Positions 47,316-56,400 of a stretch of 64,000 bases of DNA are shown one piece after another. Source of the stretch: Streptomyces sp. WMMB303 (GTDB lineage: Bacteria > Actinomycetota > Actinomycetes > Streptomycetales > Streptomycetaceae); NCBI RefSeq assembly GCF_029351045.1, contig NZ_JARKIN010000001.1, positions 62,001 through 126,000 on the forward strand. Reading direction: 5' to 3'. The notes beneath the pieces are model-generated. The model was not told where the DNA came from, made no database searches, and saw only the letters and a program-made list of their open reading frames with translations. The position numbers and the translations under genes were made by a program. How positions within the stretch are numbered: position 1 is the stretch's first letter; every line of letters starts with the position of its first letter.

Positions 47316-47885
47316 ATGACCACGCCGCCCGGACGTCGCGAACGCAAGAAGGCGGCGACCCGCCGAAAGATCGCGGACACCGCCCTCCGGCTCTTTCTGG
47401 AACGCGGCTACGACGCGGTGGGGATCCGCGAGATCGCCGCCGAGGCCGACGTGGCCGTCACCACGCTCTTCTCCCACTTCGCCGCGAAAGAGGCGCTGGT
47501 GTTCGAGCAGGACGCGGACTTCGAACAGCGCCTCGTCCGGGCGGTCACCGACCGGACACCCGAGGAGCCACTCGTCCCCGCCCTGCGTCGGGAGATCCAC
47601 GCCCTGGTGCGGCACTGCACGGCCGACAGCGCCTCCCCGGTCCGGCACATGATCGACTCCTCGCCCGCGCTGCGCGCGTACGAGGACTCGATGAGGCTGC
47701 GCCACGCCGAATCGCTGGCGGCGGCCATGGCCGCGGACCCCGGCCTGGCCCGGACCACGACGGCCTGCCGCACGCTCGCAAGATTCACGATCGACGCCTA
47801 CTCCCTGGCCCGCGAGTCGGCCGACCCGCGGGCCGCCGTGGACGAGATCTTCCTGATGATCGAGGCGGCCTGGGCGGTCACCTGA
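47316..47885 (+). CDS. TetR-family transcriptional regulator
   Basis: The 189-aa repressor has the TetR_N helix-turn-helix (IADTALRLFLERGYDAVGIR, then AEADVAVTTLFSHFAAKEAL) and an all-helical ligand domain. It is divergent from the quinone oxidoreductase with a shared dyad operator, so it likely represses that gene and itself. Confidence 0.94.
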   Translation: MTTPPGRRERKKAATRRKIADTALRLFLERGYDAVGIREIAAEADVAVTTLFSHFAAKEALVFEQDADFEQRLVRAVTDRTPEEPLVPALRREIHALVRHCTADSASPVRHMIDSSPALRAYEDSMRLRHAESLAAAMAADPGLARTTTACRTLARFTIDAYSLARESADPRAAVDEIFLMIEAAWAVT

Positions 47886-47986
47886 CCTTCCGTCGGACGC
47901 CCCGAACCGGCCACCCGTGGAGCAACTCAGCCGCGCGGGGCCCGGGCGCGGGCCCGGACGGACGAGCGGCGGTCCGCGGTCCGCCG

Positions 47987-48874
47987 TCAGCGTGCCAGCA
48001 GCTCCCGGATCGCCTCCGCGATCTCCTCGGGAGCCTCCTCGGCCATGAAGTGCCCCGCGCCGGTGAGGCGGTGGTCGAGGTCGGGGGCCCAGGCCTGCCA
48101 CACCTGCGCTGCGTCGTAGCCGAGCCGCGCTCCCCAGTCCTGCTGGACGACGGTGACGGGCATCGCGAGCTGGGAACCGGCGTCCAGGTCCGCCTGGTCG
48201 TGGTCGACGTCGACACCGGCGGAGGCCCGGTAGTCGGCCACGATCGAGGGCACCGCAGCGGCACTCGCCCGCAGGTACGCGCTCCGCACCGGATCCGGGA
48301 TCGCCGCCCGGTCCCTCGCCCAGGCGTCGAGGAAGGACCCGAAGAACGCGCCGGCGCTGCTGGCGATCATCGTCTCGGGCAGTCCCGGCGGCTGGGCCAT
48401 CAGGAAGAGGTGGTAGCCGACCGCGGCCGAGACCCCCTGCAGCACGTTCCACATGTCCAGCGTCGGCACCACGTCGAGGACGCCGAGGTGCGTGACGGTC
48501 TCGGGGTGGTCCAGCCCGGCCCGGAAAGCGACGAGCGCGCCGCGGTCGTGACCGACGAGCGCGAACCGGTCATGCCCCAGCGCCGCCGCGGCGGAGACGA
48601 TGTCGGCGGCCATGGTGCGCTTGGCGTACACGTCCGGATCCGCGGCCGCCGGCTTGTCGCTGGCGCCGTAGCCCCGCAGGTCGGGGCAGATCACCGTGTG
48701 CCCGGCGGCCAGCAGCGGGGCGACGTGCCGCCACATCAGGTGGGTCTGCGGGAAGCCGTGCAGCAGCACCACGGGGGTGCCGCTGCCGCCGGTGGCGACG
48801 GAGAGCTCGACGCCCTCCGCGCCTGGCACGCGGAGGTGGTCGAAGCCGGGCAGGGCAGGCGGGGCGGGGGTCAT
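47987..48874 (-). CDS. Alpha/beta hydrolase, epoxide hydrolase/haloacetate dehalogenase type
   Basis: The 295-aa hydrolase has oxyanion motif HGFPQTHLMW (residues 39-48), nucleophile elbow GHDRGA with Asp110, and the catalytic His in TGAGHFMAEEAPEEI. An aspartate nucleophile in GHDRG is typical of fluoroacetate dehalogenases and soluble epoxide hydrolases rather than esterases. The exact substrate is unknown. ATG at 48874 follows GAAAGGACC. It diverges from the AfsR-like regulator. Confidence 0.88.
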   Translation of the reverse strand: MTPAPPALPGFDHLRVPGAEGVELSVATGGSGTPVVLLHGFPQTHLMWRHVAPLLAAGHTVICPDLRGYGASDKPAAADPDVYAKRTMAADIVSAAAALGHDRFALVGHDRGALVAFRAGLDHPETVTHLGVLDVVPTLDMWNVLQGVSAAVGYHLFLMAQPPGLPETMIASSAGAFFGSFLDAWARDRAAIPDPVRSAYLRASAAAVPSIVADYRASAGVDVDHDQADLDAGSQLAMPVTVVQQDWGARLGYDAAQVWQAWAPDLDHRLTGAGHFMAEEAPEEIAEAIRELLAR

Positions 48875-48985
48875 ACGGGTCCTTTCCCCGGGTCGGATGT
48901 CTGACCGGACCACGGTGCGCCAGCCCGATGAGCAGCCGATCAGTACGGCGCGGCGGAGCCGAGCCGGTGGGCGCAGGATGGAGGC

Positions 48986-50926
48986 ATGCGGATCGATGTA
49001 CTGGGCCCGGTACGGGCGCTGCGCGGCGACGGCACCCCGATCGCGCTGGGCGGGCCCCGGCACCGGGAGGTGCTCGCCCGGCTCGTCGCCGCCGAGGGGC
49101 GGATGGTGGCCACCGACACCCTGGTGGCGGACCTGTGGCCCGAGCCCCCGGCCCGCGGCCCGGGCGCGCTGCGCACCTTCGTCGCCGCCCTGCGCCGTGC
49201 CGTCGAGCCCGGCCGGCCACCGCGCACCCCGCCGCGGATCCTGGTCACGGAGGGCCCAGGCTACGCACTGCGGCTGCCGCGCGAGGCCGTGGACGTGCAC
49301 CGGTTCCAGGACGTCCTGGAACGCGCCCGCCGCTCCCCCGGCGAGGTCGCCGCACTCGGCGAGGTCCTCTCCTCCTGGCGCGGACCGGCCTACGCCGACC
49401 TGCCCGACGCCGCCTGGGCGCAGCGGGAGCGCGCCCGGCTGGAGGAGTTGCGGCTGCAAGGAATCGAACTCCGGGCCGGTCTCCTCCTCGACGCGGGCGC
49501 AAGCGGCGGACTCGTCGCCGAACTCGGCGCGCACACCGACGAGCACCCCTGGCGCGAGGCGGCCTGGGCGCTGCTGGCGCGCGCCCTGTACCGGGACGGG
49601 CGCCAGGCCGACGCACTGGCCACGCTCCGCCGCGCCCGCACGATGCTCGTCGAACAGCTGGGACTCGACCCCGGAACCGAACTGCGGCGGCTGGAGGCGG
49701 ACATCCTCGAGGGATCCGCTTCCCTGGAGCCGGCCCTCGAGCTCCGCTCCGGGTCCGCTGCCCGGCTCGGCCCCCGGACGACCGCGGAACTGGCCCGCAC
49801 CCTGGCCCTGGCGGGCAGCGACGCGCTCGTCCTCTCGCGGCGCGACCGGCTCGCAGCCGCCAAGGCCGCCGAGCGGACGGGGGACGCCGAACTGACCGCC
49901 CGGGTCGTCGGCGCCTACGACGTGCCCTCGATCTGGAGCCGTGCCGACGACCCAGAACAGTGCCGCTGCGTCGTGGCGCTCGCCGAGCGCACGCTCCGGG
50001 CGCTGGGGCCCGACGGCCCGCCGGCGCTGCGGGCGCGGCTGCTGGCCACCGTCGCCGTCGAGAGCCGCAGCGGCGACCTGCGCGGGGCCGCGTTGCGGGC
50101 CGGGTACGAGGCCGCGCACCGGGCCGAGGCGCTCGCACGGGACCTGGACGATCCCGCGCTGCTGGCCTTCGCGCTCAACGGCGTCTTCCTCCAGTCCTTC
50201 GGGCGCCCGGGGCTCGCGGCGCGGCGGGATGCCATCGGCGCCGAACTCGTCGCGCTGGCCGCGCGGCACGAGCTGCCGACCTTCGCCATCCTGGGCCGGC
50301 TCATCCGTATGCAGTCCGACTCGGCCGTCGGTGACCTGGCCGGCGCCACCGGGCACGCGGCCGCCGCCGAAGAGGTCGCCGCCGTCCACGAGGCCCCGCT
50401 GGTCCCCGTCCTCACCGCCTGGTTCCGGGCCCGGGTCGCCGCAGAGCGGAGCACCGCACCCGACGGGCCGACCGCCGCGGCCGCCGCGGGCGCCTACCGC
50501 GCAGCCGACAACGCCCTCCGCACGGCAGGGATGCCGGGGCTGCACCGCGGCCTGCTGCCGCTCGCGCTGCTGGGTCTGCGCCTGCTGCACGGCCGCCCAG
50601 CGCCCACCGACCCGCGGCTCGCCTGGGGCCCCTACCTGCCCTGGGCTGCGCCGCTCCTGCTCCTCGCCCGGGACCGCCCCGCGGAGGCCCGAGCGGCCCT
50701 CACCACCGTCCCGGAGCCGCCGTACGACCACCTCCAGGAAGCGCTCTGGTGCCTGACAGCGCACGCCGCCGTCCGCCTGGAGGCGCCCGACGCCGCCGAG
50801 CGCGCAGCGGCGGCGCTGCGCGGCGCCCGCACCGAACAGGCGGGCGCGGCCAGCGGCATGCTCACCCTCGGCCCGGTCGAGCGCTACCTCGCGGAGGCCG
50901 AAGCGTGCGCGGGCCGTGCCGGATGA
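48986..50926 (+). CDS. AfsR/SARP-like regulator with BTAD domain and TPR region
   Basis: The 646-aa regulator has an OmpR-type winged helix (MRIDVLGPVRALRGDGTPIA, DTLVADLWPE, ~1-95) and a bacterial transcriptional activation domain (~100-250, ending ARTMLVEQLGLDPGTELRRL). About 390 residues of helical TPR-like repeats follow. It lacks the NB-ARC ATPase found in AfsR. SARPs activate antibiotic clusters. The nearest candidate target is the PKS locus 2.5 kb downstream, though two unrelated-looking genes lie between. Confidence 0.88.
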   Translation: MRIDVLGPVRALRGDGTPIALGGPRHREVLARLVAAEGRMVATDTLVADLWPEPPARGPGALRTFVAALRRAVEPGRPPRTPPRILVTEGPGYALRLPREAVDVHRFQDVLERARRSPGEVAALGEVLSSWRGPAYADLPDAAWAQRERARLEELRLQGIELRAGLLLDAGASGGLVAELGAHTDEHPWREAAWALLARALYRDGRQADALATLRRARTMLVEQLGLDPGTELRRLEADILEGSASLEPALELRSGSAARLGPRTTAELARTLALAGSDALVLSRRDRLAAAKAAERTGDAELTARVVGAYDVPSIWSRADDPEQCRCVVALAERTLRALGPDGPPALRARLLATVAVESRSGDLRGAALRAGYEAAHRAEALARDLDDPALLAFALNGVFLQSFGRPGLAARRDAIGAELVALAARHELPTFAILGRLIRMQSDSAVGDLAGATGHAAAAEEVAAVHEAPLVPVLTAWFRARVAAERSTAPDGPTAAAAAGAYRAADNALRTAGMPGLHRGLLPLALLGLRLLHGRPAPTDPRLAWGPYLPWAAPLLLLARDRPAEARAALTTVPEPPYDHLQEALWCLTAHAAVRLEAPDAAERAAAALRGARTEQAGAASGMLTLGPVERYLAEAEACAGRAG

Positions 50927-51261
50927 GGCTCTGCAGGAAGTCGCCCAGCACTCCACCGCTCCCGGCGCCCAACGGCGGTGACCGGGCCAGGAGCCGGTCC
51001 ACCTGGTCAGCTGCCAGGGGGGGCATGGCCCGGGGTATGTGCACGTGACCACATGCGCCGTACCGGACGCGGCGGTCCGCCGGGTCCGGCAGTCATAGGG
51101 GTGGCTCGTGCTGTGGAGGGCGAACTGCCCGGACGCACGGTCGCGGACACGATCACGACAAGTCGGGGGCACGGCCGTGTCGTCTCGGCCACACGGAGAA
51201 CGGATGGCGCGCAGCAGGGCCTGTCGCCCGACCGGGCCGGGCCCCGGACCGCGGCCCGGGG
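50927..51261. other. 335-base gap, no supported gene
   Basis: Open frames here are low complexity. The only structure is CCCCGG/CCGGGG (51242-51247 with 51256-51261), which touches the aldo/keto reductase stop and could end that leftward transcript. Confidence 0.4.
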
Positions 51262-52257
51262 TCAGTTGCCCGTGCCGAGGCCGGCCATGAGTGCGGACGG
51301 GTACCGGTCTCCGCGGGCGGCGCCCGGCGGTACGGCGCGCTCGACGGCGGCGAGGTCCTCCGTGGTCAGGGTCAGTTCCGTCGCGGGGAGCGCTTCGGCG
51401 AGCCGCTCGCGGGTGCGGGCGCCGGCCAGGGGCACGATGTCCTCGCCCCGGGCGGCCACCCAGGCGATGGCCAACTGCGCGACGCTGCATCCCTTGGCCT
51501 CGGCGACCCGGCGCAGCGCCTCCACCAGGGTGAGGTTGTGTTCCACGTTGCCTGTGGAGAACCGGGGACTGAAGCCGCGCATGTCGCCGGGGCCCGCGGT
51601 GCGGCCGGGGGACCAGTGTCCGGAGATGAGTCCGCGGCTGAGGACGCCGTAGGCGGTCAGGCCGATGCCGAGCTCTCGCAGGGTGGGCAGGATGTCCGCC
51701 TCCACCGCGCGGGAGATCAGCGAGTACTCGATCTGCAGGTCGGCGATGGGATGCACGGCCTGAGCCCGGCGGACCGTCGCCGCGTCGACCTCCGAGAGAC
51801 CGATGTGCCGTACGTATCCGGCGTCGACCATGTCCTTGATCGCGCCCACTGTCTCCTCGATCGGTACGGAGGGGTCCAGCCGGGCCGGGCGGTAGAGGTC
51901 GATGTGGTCGGTGCCCAGCCGGGTGAGTGAGTAGGCCAGGAAGTTCTTCACCGCCTCCGGCCGGGCGTCGCATCCGCCGAAGCCCGCGCCGGGCCCGCGC
52001 AGCATGCCGAATTTGACGCTCAGTGTGTAGGTGTCCCGGTCCCGGCCGCGCAGCGCCTCGGCGAGCAGCAGTTCGTTGTGTCCCATGCCGTAGAAGTCGC
52101 CGGTGTCGATCAGTGTGACCCCTGCGTCCAGCGCGGCGTGCACGGTGGCGATGCTCTCCTCCCTGTCGGCCGCACCGTAGGCGCCCGACATGCCCATGGC
52201 CCCCAGGCCCAGCGTGGAAACGGTCGGGCCGGTACTGCCCAGGGTTCGTGTCTGCAT
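51262..52257 (-). CDS. Aldo/keto reductase
   Basis: The 331-aa NADPH-dependent reductase has LGLGAMGMSGAYG, catalytic TGDFYGMGHNELLLAEAL (Asp and Tyr), the catalytic Lys in LSVKFGM, and a His region at HIDLYRPARLDPSVPIEETV. It is closest in pattern to AKR13-type pyridoxal/aldehyde reductases. In the family's DLYYQHR motif the His is replaced here (DLYRPAR). It diverges from the MmyB-type regulator. Confidence 0.9.
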   Translation of the reverse strand: MQTRTLGSTGPTVSTLGLGAMGMSGAYGAADREESIATVHAALDAGVTLIDTGDFYGMGHNELLLAEALRGRDRDTYTLSVKFGMLRGPGAGFGGCDARPEAVKNFLAYSLTRLGTDHIDLYRPARLDPSVPIEETVGAIKDMVDAGYVRHIGLSEVDAATVRRAQAVHPIADLQIEYSLISRAVEADILPTLRELGIGLTAYGVLSRGLISGHWSPGRTAGPGDMRGFSPRFSTGNVEHNLTLVEALRRVAEAKGCSVAQLAIAWVAARGEDIVPLAGARTRERLAEALPATELTLTTEDLAAVERAVPPGAARGDRYPSALMAGLGTGN

Positions 52258-52371
52258 CGGGCTTCCCCTTCGTCGCCTTCGACGTGTCCGTCGCGTGTTC
52301 TCGTGTTCGTCGTCGATCGGCTTTCCACTGTGCTCCGGCAGCGCGGCTCGCGGGAGCGGAGCGTGCATCCT

Positions 52372-52386
52372 GGGAGCGGCGCTCCC
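52372..52386. promoter_or_regulatory. Dyad operator candidate upstream of the XRE regulator
   Basis: GGGAGCG-G-CGCTCCC is a perfect 7-bp inverted repeat in the 164-base divergent region. A related half site, GGGAGCGGAGCG, lies 20 bases to its left. It is a likely site for the adjacent regulator. Confidence 0.5.
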
Positions 52387-52421
52387 TGGATCGGCGCATC
52401 CGCCGAGAGGACCATGGAGCC

Positions 52422-53282
52422 ATGCAACGCGAACAGCTCGCCGCCTTCCTGCGCCACCGTCGCGCGACGATCGATCCGGCCGAGGTCGGCATCGCTGTCG
52501 GGCCCCGGCGCCGTACCACTGGTCTGCGCCGGGAAGAGGTGGCCGGACTCGCCGGGATGTCGGTGGACTATGTGATCCGCCTCGAGCAGGGACGCAGCAG
52601 TCAGCCCTCGGCCGGGCTGTTGGAGGCGCTGGCCCGGGCGCTGCGCCTGTCCGACGACGAGCGCGAGTACCTCTTCCATCTGGCCGGGCACCAGCCCGCG
52701 CCCGCCGACAGGGCGGCCAGGCAGGCCCGGGCCGGCCTGGTGCGGATGCTCGGCCTGCTCGGCAGCACCCCGGCACTGGTGCTGTCCGATCTGGGTGAGG
52801 TCCTGGCCCAGAACCGGGCAGCCGTCCTGTTGACGGGCGATCACACTCGCCACTCCGGTGACAGCCGCTACCTCGTGCACCGCTGGTTCACCGATCCCGC
52901 CGTGCGTGCGGTCCATCCGCCCGAGGAGCACGAACACCACTCCCGTCAGCTCGTGGCGGACCTGCGCGCGTCCGTCGGCCGCCGGTCCGGGGACCCCGCG
53001 GTGACCGGCCTGGTCGATCGGCTGCGGGAGGCGAGCGACCACTTCCGGCGGCTGTGGGCGGAGCACGAGGTCGCGGTCCGGCGCGCCGACCGCAAGACCC
53101 TGCTCCATCCGCGGGTGGGCCGGCTGCTGATGGACTGCGAGACCCTGGTCACCCCCGACCGGCTGCAGCAGTTGCTGGTGCTCACCCCGGCGGACGCGGA
53201 GACCCGCGAGCGGATGGAACTGCTGTCGGTGCTCGGTACGGAGACGTTCCCCGCCCAGGCCGAGGGCTCCTCACTCCGGTGA
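52422..53282 (+). CDS. MmyB-like XRE transcriptional regulator
   Basis: The 286-aa protein has an N-terminal HTH (LRHRRATIDP, TTGLRREEVAGLAGMSVDYV, RLEQGRSSQPS) and the MmyB-like ligand-binding PAS-type domain (ALVLSDLGEVLAQNRAAVLL, FTDPAVRAVHP, HPRVGRLLMDCETLV). Such regulators control divergent oxidoreductases, here the aldo/keto reductase. The ATG follows GGAG. Confidence 0.92.
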   Translation: MQREQLAAFLRHRRATIDPAEVGIAVGPRRRTTGLRREEVAGLAGMSVDYVIRLEQGRSSQPSAGLLEALARALRLSDDEREYLFHLAGHQPAPADRAARQARAGLVRMLGLLGSTPALVLSDLGEVLAQNRAAVLLTGDHTRHSGDSRYLVHRWFTDPAVRAVHPPEEHEHHSRQLVADLRASVGRRSGDPAVTGLVDRLREASDHFRRLWAEHEVAVRRADRKTLLHPRVGRLLMDCETLVTPDRLQQLLVLTPADAETRERMELLSVLGTETFPAQAEGSSLR

Positions 53283-53320
53283 GACGGACGCCCGCGCACC
53301 GGGCGGGCATCCGGAATCCC

Positions 53321-53347
53321 CAACACCACTGCCCCAGCAAGGTGTTG
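53321..53347. promoter_or_regulatory. Inverted repeat ahead of the PKS gene
   Basis: CAACACC (53321-53327) and GGTGTTG (53341-53347) form a perfect 7-bp dyad with a 13-base centre. It sits in the 166-base gap between the XRE gene and the PKS start, less G+C-rich than its surroundings. It may be an operator or the end hairpin of the upstream gene. Confidence 0.4.
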
Positions 53348-53448
53348 TCCACGCGCCCGCCGCGGGCGAGCGGCCCGGGCGGGGGTCGACACCGGGGGGA
53401 AAGCGCTCCAGGATGGACGGCCGACGGCGTGATCACGGGGGAGGACCG

Positions 53449-56400
53449 ATGAGTGACGCGGACAGCGGCGCGGTGGCGGTCGTCGGCATGGCGGGGCGGT
53501 TCCCGAAGGCTCCGGACACGGAGGCGTTCTGGGAGCTGCTGATAGGCGGCGGCGACGCGGTGGGGCCGGTGCCGCCCGAACGCTGGGATCCGGCAGAGGT
53601 GTTCGACGCGACCCGGGAGATCCAGCGGGTCGGCGCGTTCCTGGAGGACATCGACGCGTTCGACCCGGCCTTCTTCACGATCTCACCGCGCGAGGCCGAA
53701 GTGCTGGACCCACAGCAGCGGTTGATGCTGGAGACGACCTGGCGGGCGCTGGAGGACGCCGGTGCGCCGGCGGCCGGGCTGCGCGGCTCCCGCACCGGTG
53801 TCTACGTCGGCGGGCTCTGGCACGACTACGAGCTGCTGCGCAAGGACCGGGGCGCCGCGGTGACCCAGCACAGCATCGTCGGGAACTCGCTGGACATCGT
53901 CTCCTCCCGGGTCTCGTACCACCTCGGGCTGACCGGCCCCAGCCTGACGCTCATGAGCAGCTGCTCGTCCTCGCTGGTCGCCGTGCACCAGGCCTGCCAG
54001 GCGCTGCGCTCCGGCGAGATCGAGGGAGCCCTGGTCGGCGGCTCCAATCTGATGCTCACCCCCGAGGTGACGGTCGGCCTCAGCCACTTCGGTGGCCTGT
54101 CCCCCACCGGCCGCTGCCACGCCTTCGGCGCCGACGCGGACGGGTTCGTCCGCGGCGAGGGCGTCGCCGTCGTCTACCTCAAGCGGCTGGCGGACGCCCT
54201 CCGCGCGGGCGACCGGATCCGCGCGGTGGTGGCGGCCAGCGCCGTCAACAACGACGGCGGCGGCGAGAGCCTGGTCACTCCGCATCCGGCCGCGCAGCGC
54301 GACCTGCTGCGCCGCGTCTACGCACCGGGCCGCGTCCCGACGGACCGGCTCGCCTACGTCGAGGCGCACGGCACCGGCACCGCACGCGGCGACACGGCCG
54401 AGGCGCAGGCGCTCGGCGAGGTGCTGGGAGCGGCCCGGCACGGCCGTGTACTGCACATCGGCTCGGTGAAGACCAACATCGGGCATCTGGAGCCGGCGGC
54501 CGGACTCGCCGGGCTCGTCAAGGCCGTCCTGGCCCTGGAGCACGGCACCGTTCCGCCCAGCCTGCACGCGCGGGTGCCCAATCCGGCCATCGACTTCGCC
54601 GGGCTGAACCTCGCCGTCGCCCGGGACCCGCTGCCGCTGGAGCCCGGCAGCTTCCTCGGCGTCAACTCCTTCGGCTGGGGCGGCACCAACGCCCACGCCG
54701 TCGTCACCACGCTGCGGGCCGCGACCGCGCGGCCGCCCGCCCGGGCCGCGAAACCCCCCGCCCGGGCGCGGGAGCAGGAGCCACGCACCGTACGGGAGGA
54801 ACCCGGGGCGGCGGAGCGGCAGAAGGCCGGTGAGCCGTTCCTGCTGCCGGTCAGCGGGCACACCCCCGGGGCGCTGGAGGAACGCACCCGCGGCCTCCGC
54901 GAGCGGCTGGCCGCGGGTACGTCCGCACCGGACCTGGCGCAGGCCATGGCCTGGCACCGGGACCACTTCGCCGAGCGGTGCGCCCTGCTGGGCCCCGGGC
55001 TGGCGGAGGTCGCGCGGGGCCGGGCCGGGCGGCGGGGCAAGGTCGCCTTCGTCTTCCCCGGCCAGGGCGCGCAGTGGGCGGGCATGGGCGCCGGCCTCTA
55101 CGGGCGCGACGCCGCGTTCACCCGGGCCATGGACCGCTGTGCACAGGCGCTGGCCCCGCACGCACCGCGCGACGTACGTGAGATGGTCACAGGCGGCCCG
55201 GCGCCGCGGGACGTGGCGGAGGTGCAACCCGCGCTGTGGGCGATGTCGGTGTCGCTCGCCGCGGCCTGGCGGGCGGCCGGAGTGGAGCCGGACGTCGTGG
55301 TCGGGCACAGCCAGGGCGAGATCGCCGCCGCCACGGTCGCCGGGGTGCTCACGCCGGAGGACGGGGCGCTGGTGGTCTGCCGCCGCAGCGACCTGCTGCG
55401 CGAGATCGCAGGCGGCGGGCGGATGCTGGCCGTGGACCTGGATCCGGAGGCGGCCCGGCAGGCCGTCGCGGGCTTCGAGGGGCTGGTCGAACCCGCGGTG
55501 TACAACGGGCCGCGCTCCTGCGTGCTGTCCGGGGACGCCGACTCGGTCCTGCTGCTGCGGGAGATCCTGGAGGCCGACGGGGTGTTCTGCCGACTGGTCG
55601 ATGTCGACTACGGCTCGCACAGCCCGCAGGTCGATCCCCTCCTCGGGCGTATCCGCGAGGCGCTCGCAGCCGTCGCGCCGGGCCCGGCGGACACGCCGCT
55701 GCTCTCCACGGTCGACCTCACCTGGCTGGACGGGCCGGGGGCCGACGCCCGCTACTGGGCCGGGAACCTGCGCCGCCCGGTGCGGTTCGCCGAGGCGGTG
55801 GACACGCTGATCGACGAGGATGTCACCCACCTGGTGGAAGTCAGCCCGCATCCGGGACTCGGTGCGGCACTGCGGCAGCTCGCGCAGGAGCGGCCGGAGC
55901 CCCCGGTGGTGCTGGGCACGTTGCGCCGCGACGAGGGCGAACACACCGACCTGCTGCGCGCGTTCGCAGAGGCCTACGTCTCGGGGCTGCCCGCGCTCGG
56001 TCCGCGCCCGGCTCGGCGGCCGGACGCCGTTCCGCCGCCCTACCCCTTCCAGCGGGAGCGCTACTGGGTCGCGCCGGGGCGGCACAGCGGCGTCCGCAGC
56101 GGGCGGCTGGCCCTGACCGAGGTCCCCTCGACCGCGGCCGGCGTGTGGGAGGGCGCCGTCGAACTGGACACCGGCACCCACCCGTGGCTGGCCGACCACC
56201 GGGTGCACGGCACGGTGCTGTTCCCGGCGGGCGGCTTTCTGGCGCTGCTCCACCAGGCCCTGCACGGCGGAGCCCCCGACTCCGGATCCGCCGGGCACGG
56301 GACGCCCGTGCTGCGGGATGTGCAGCTGACGGGCGCGCTGGCGGTGGGCGAGGACCCGGTCCGCACCGCCCTCGTCTGGCGGCCCGGCCCCGGGGACTCG

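Noticed and set aside
47886..47986. Hairpin-like G/C repeats between tetR and the hydrolase gene
   Set aside because: Several overlapping GGGCCC-type pairings are possible but none is clearly stable over the others, so no single terminator was called.
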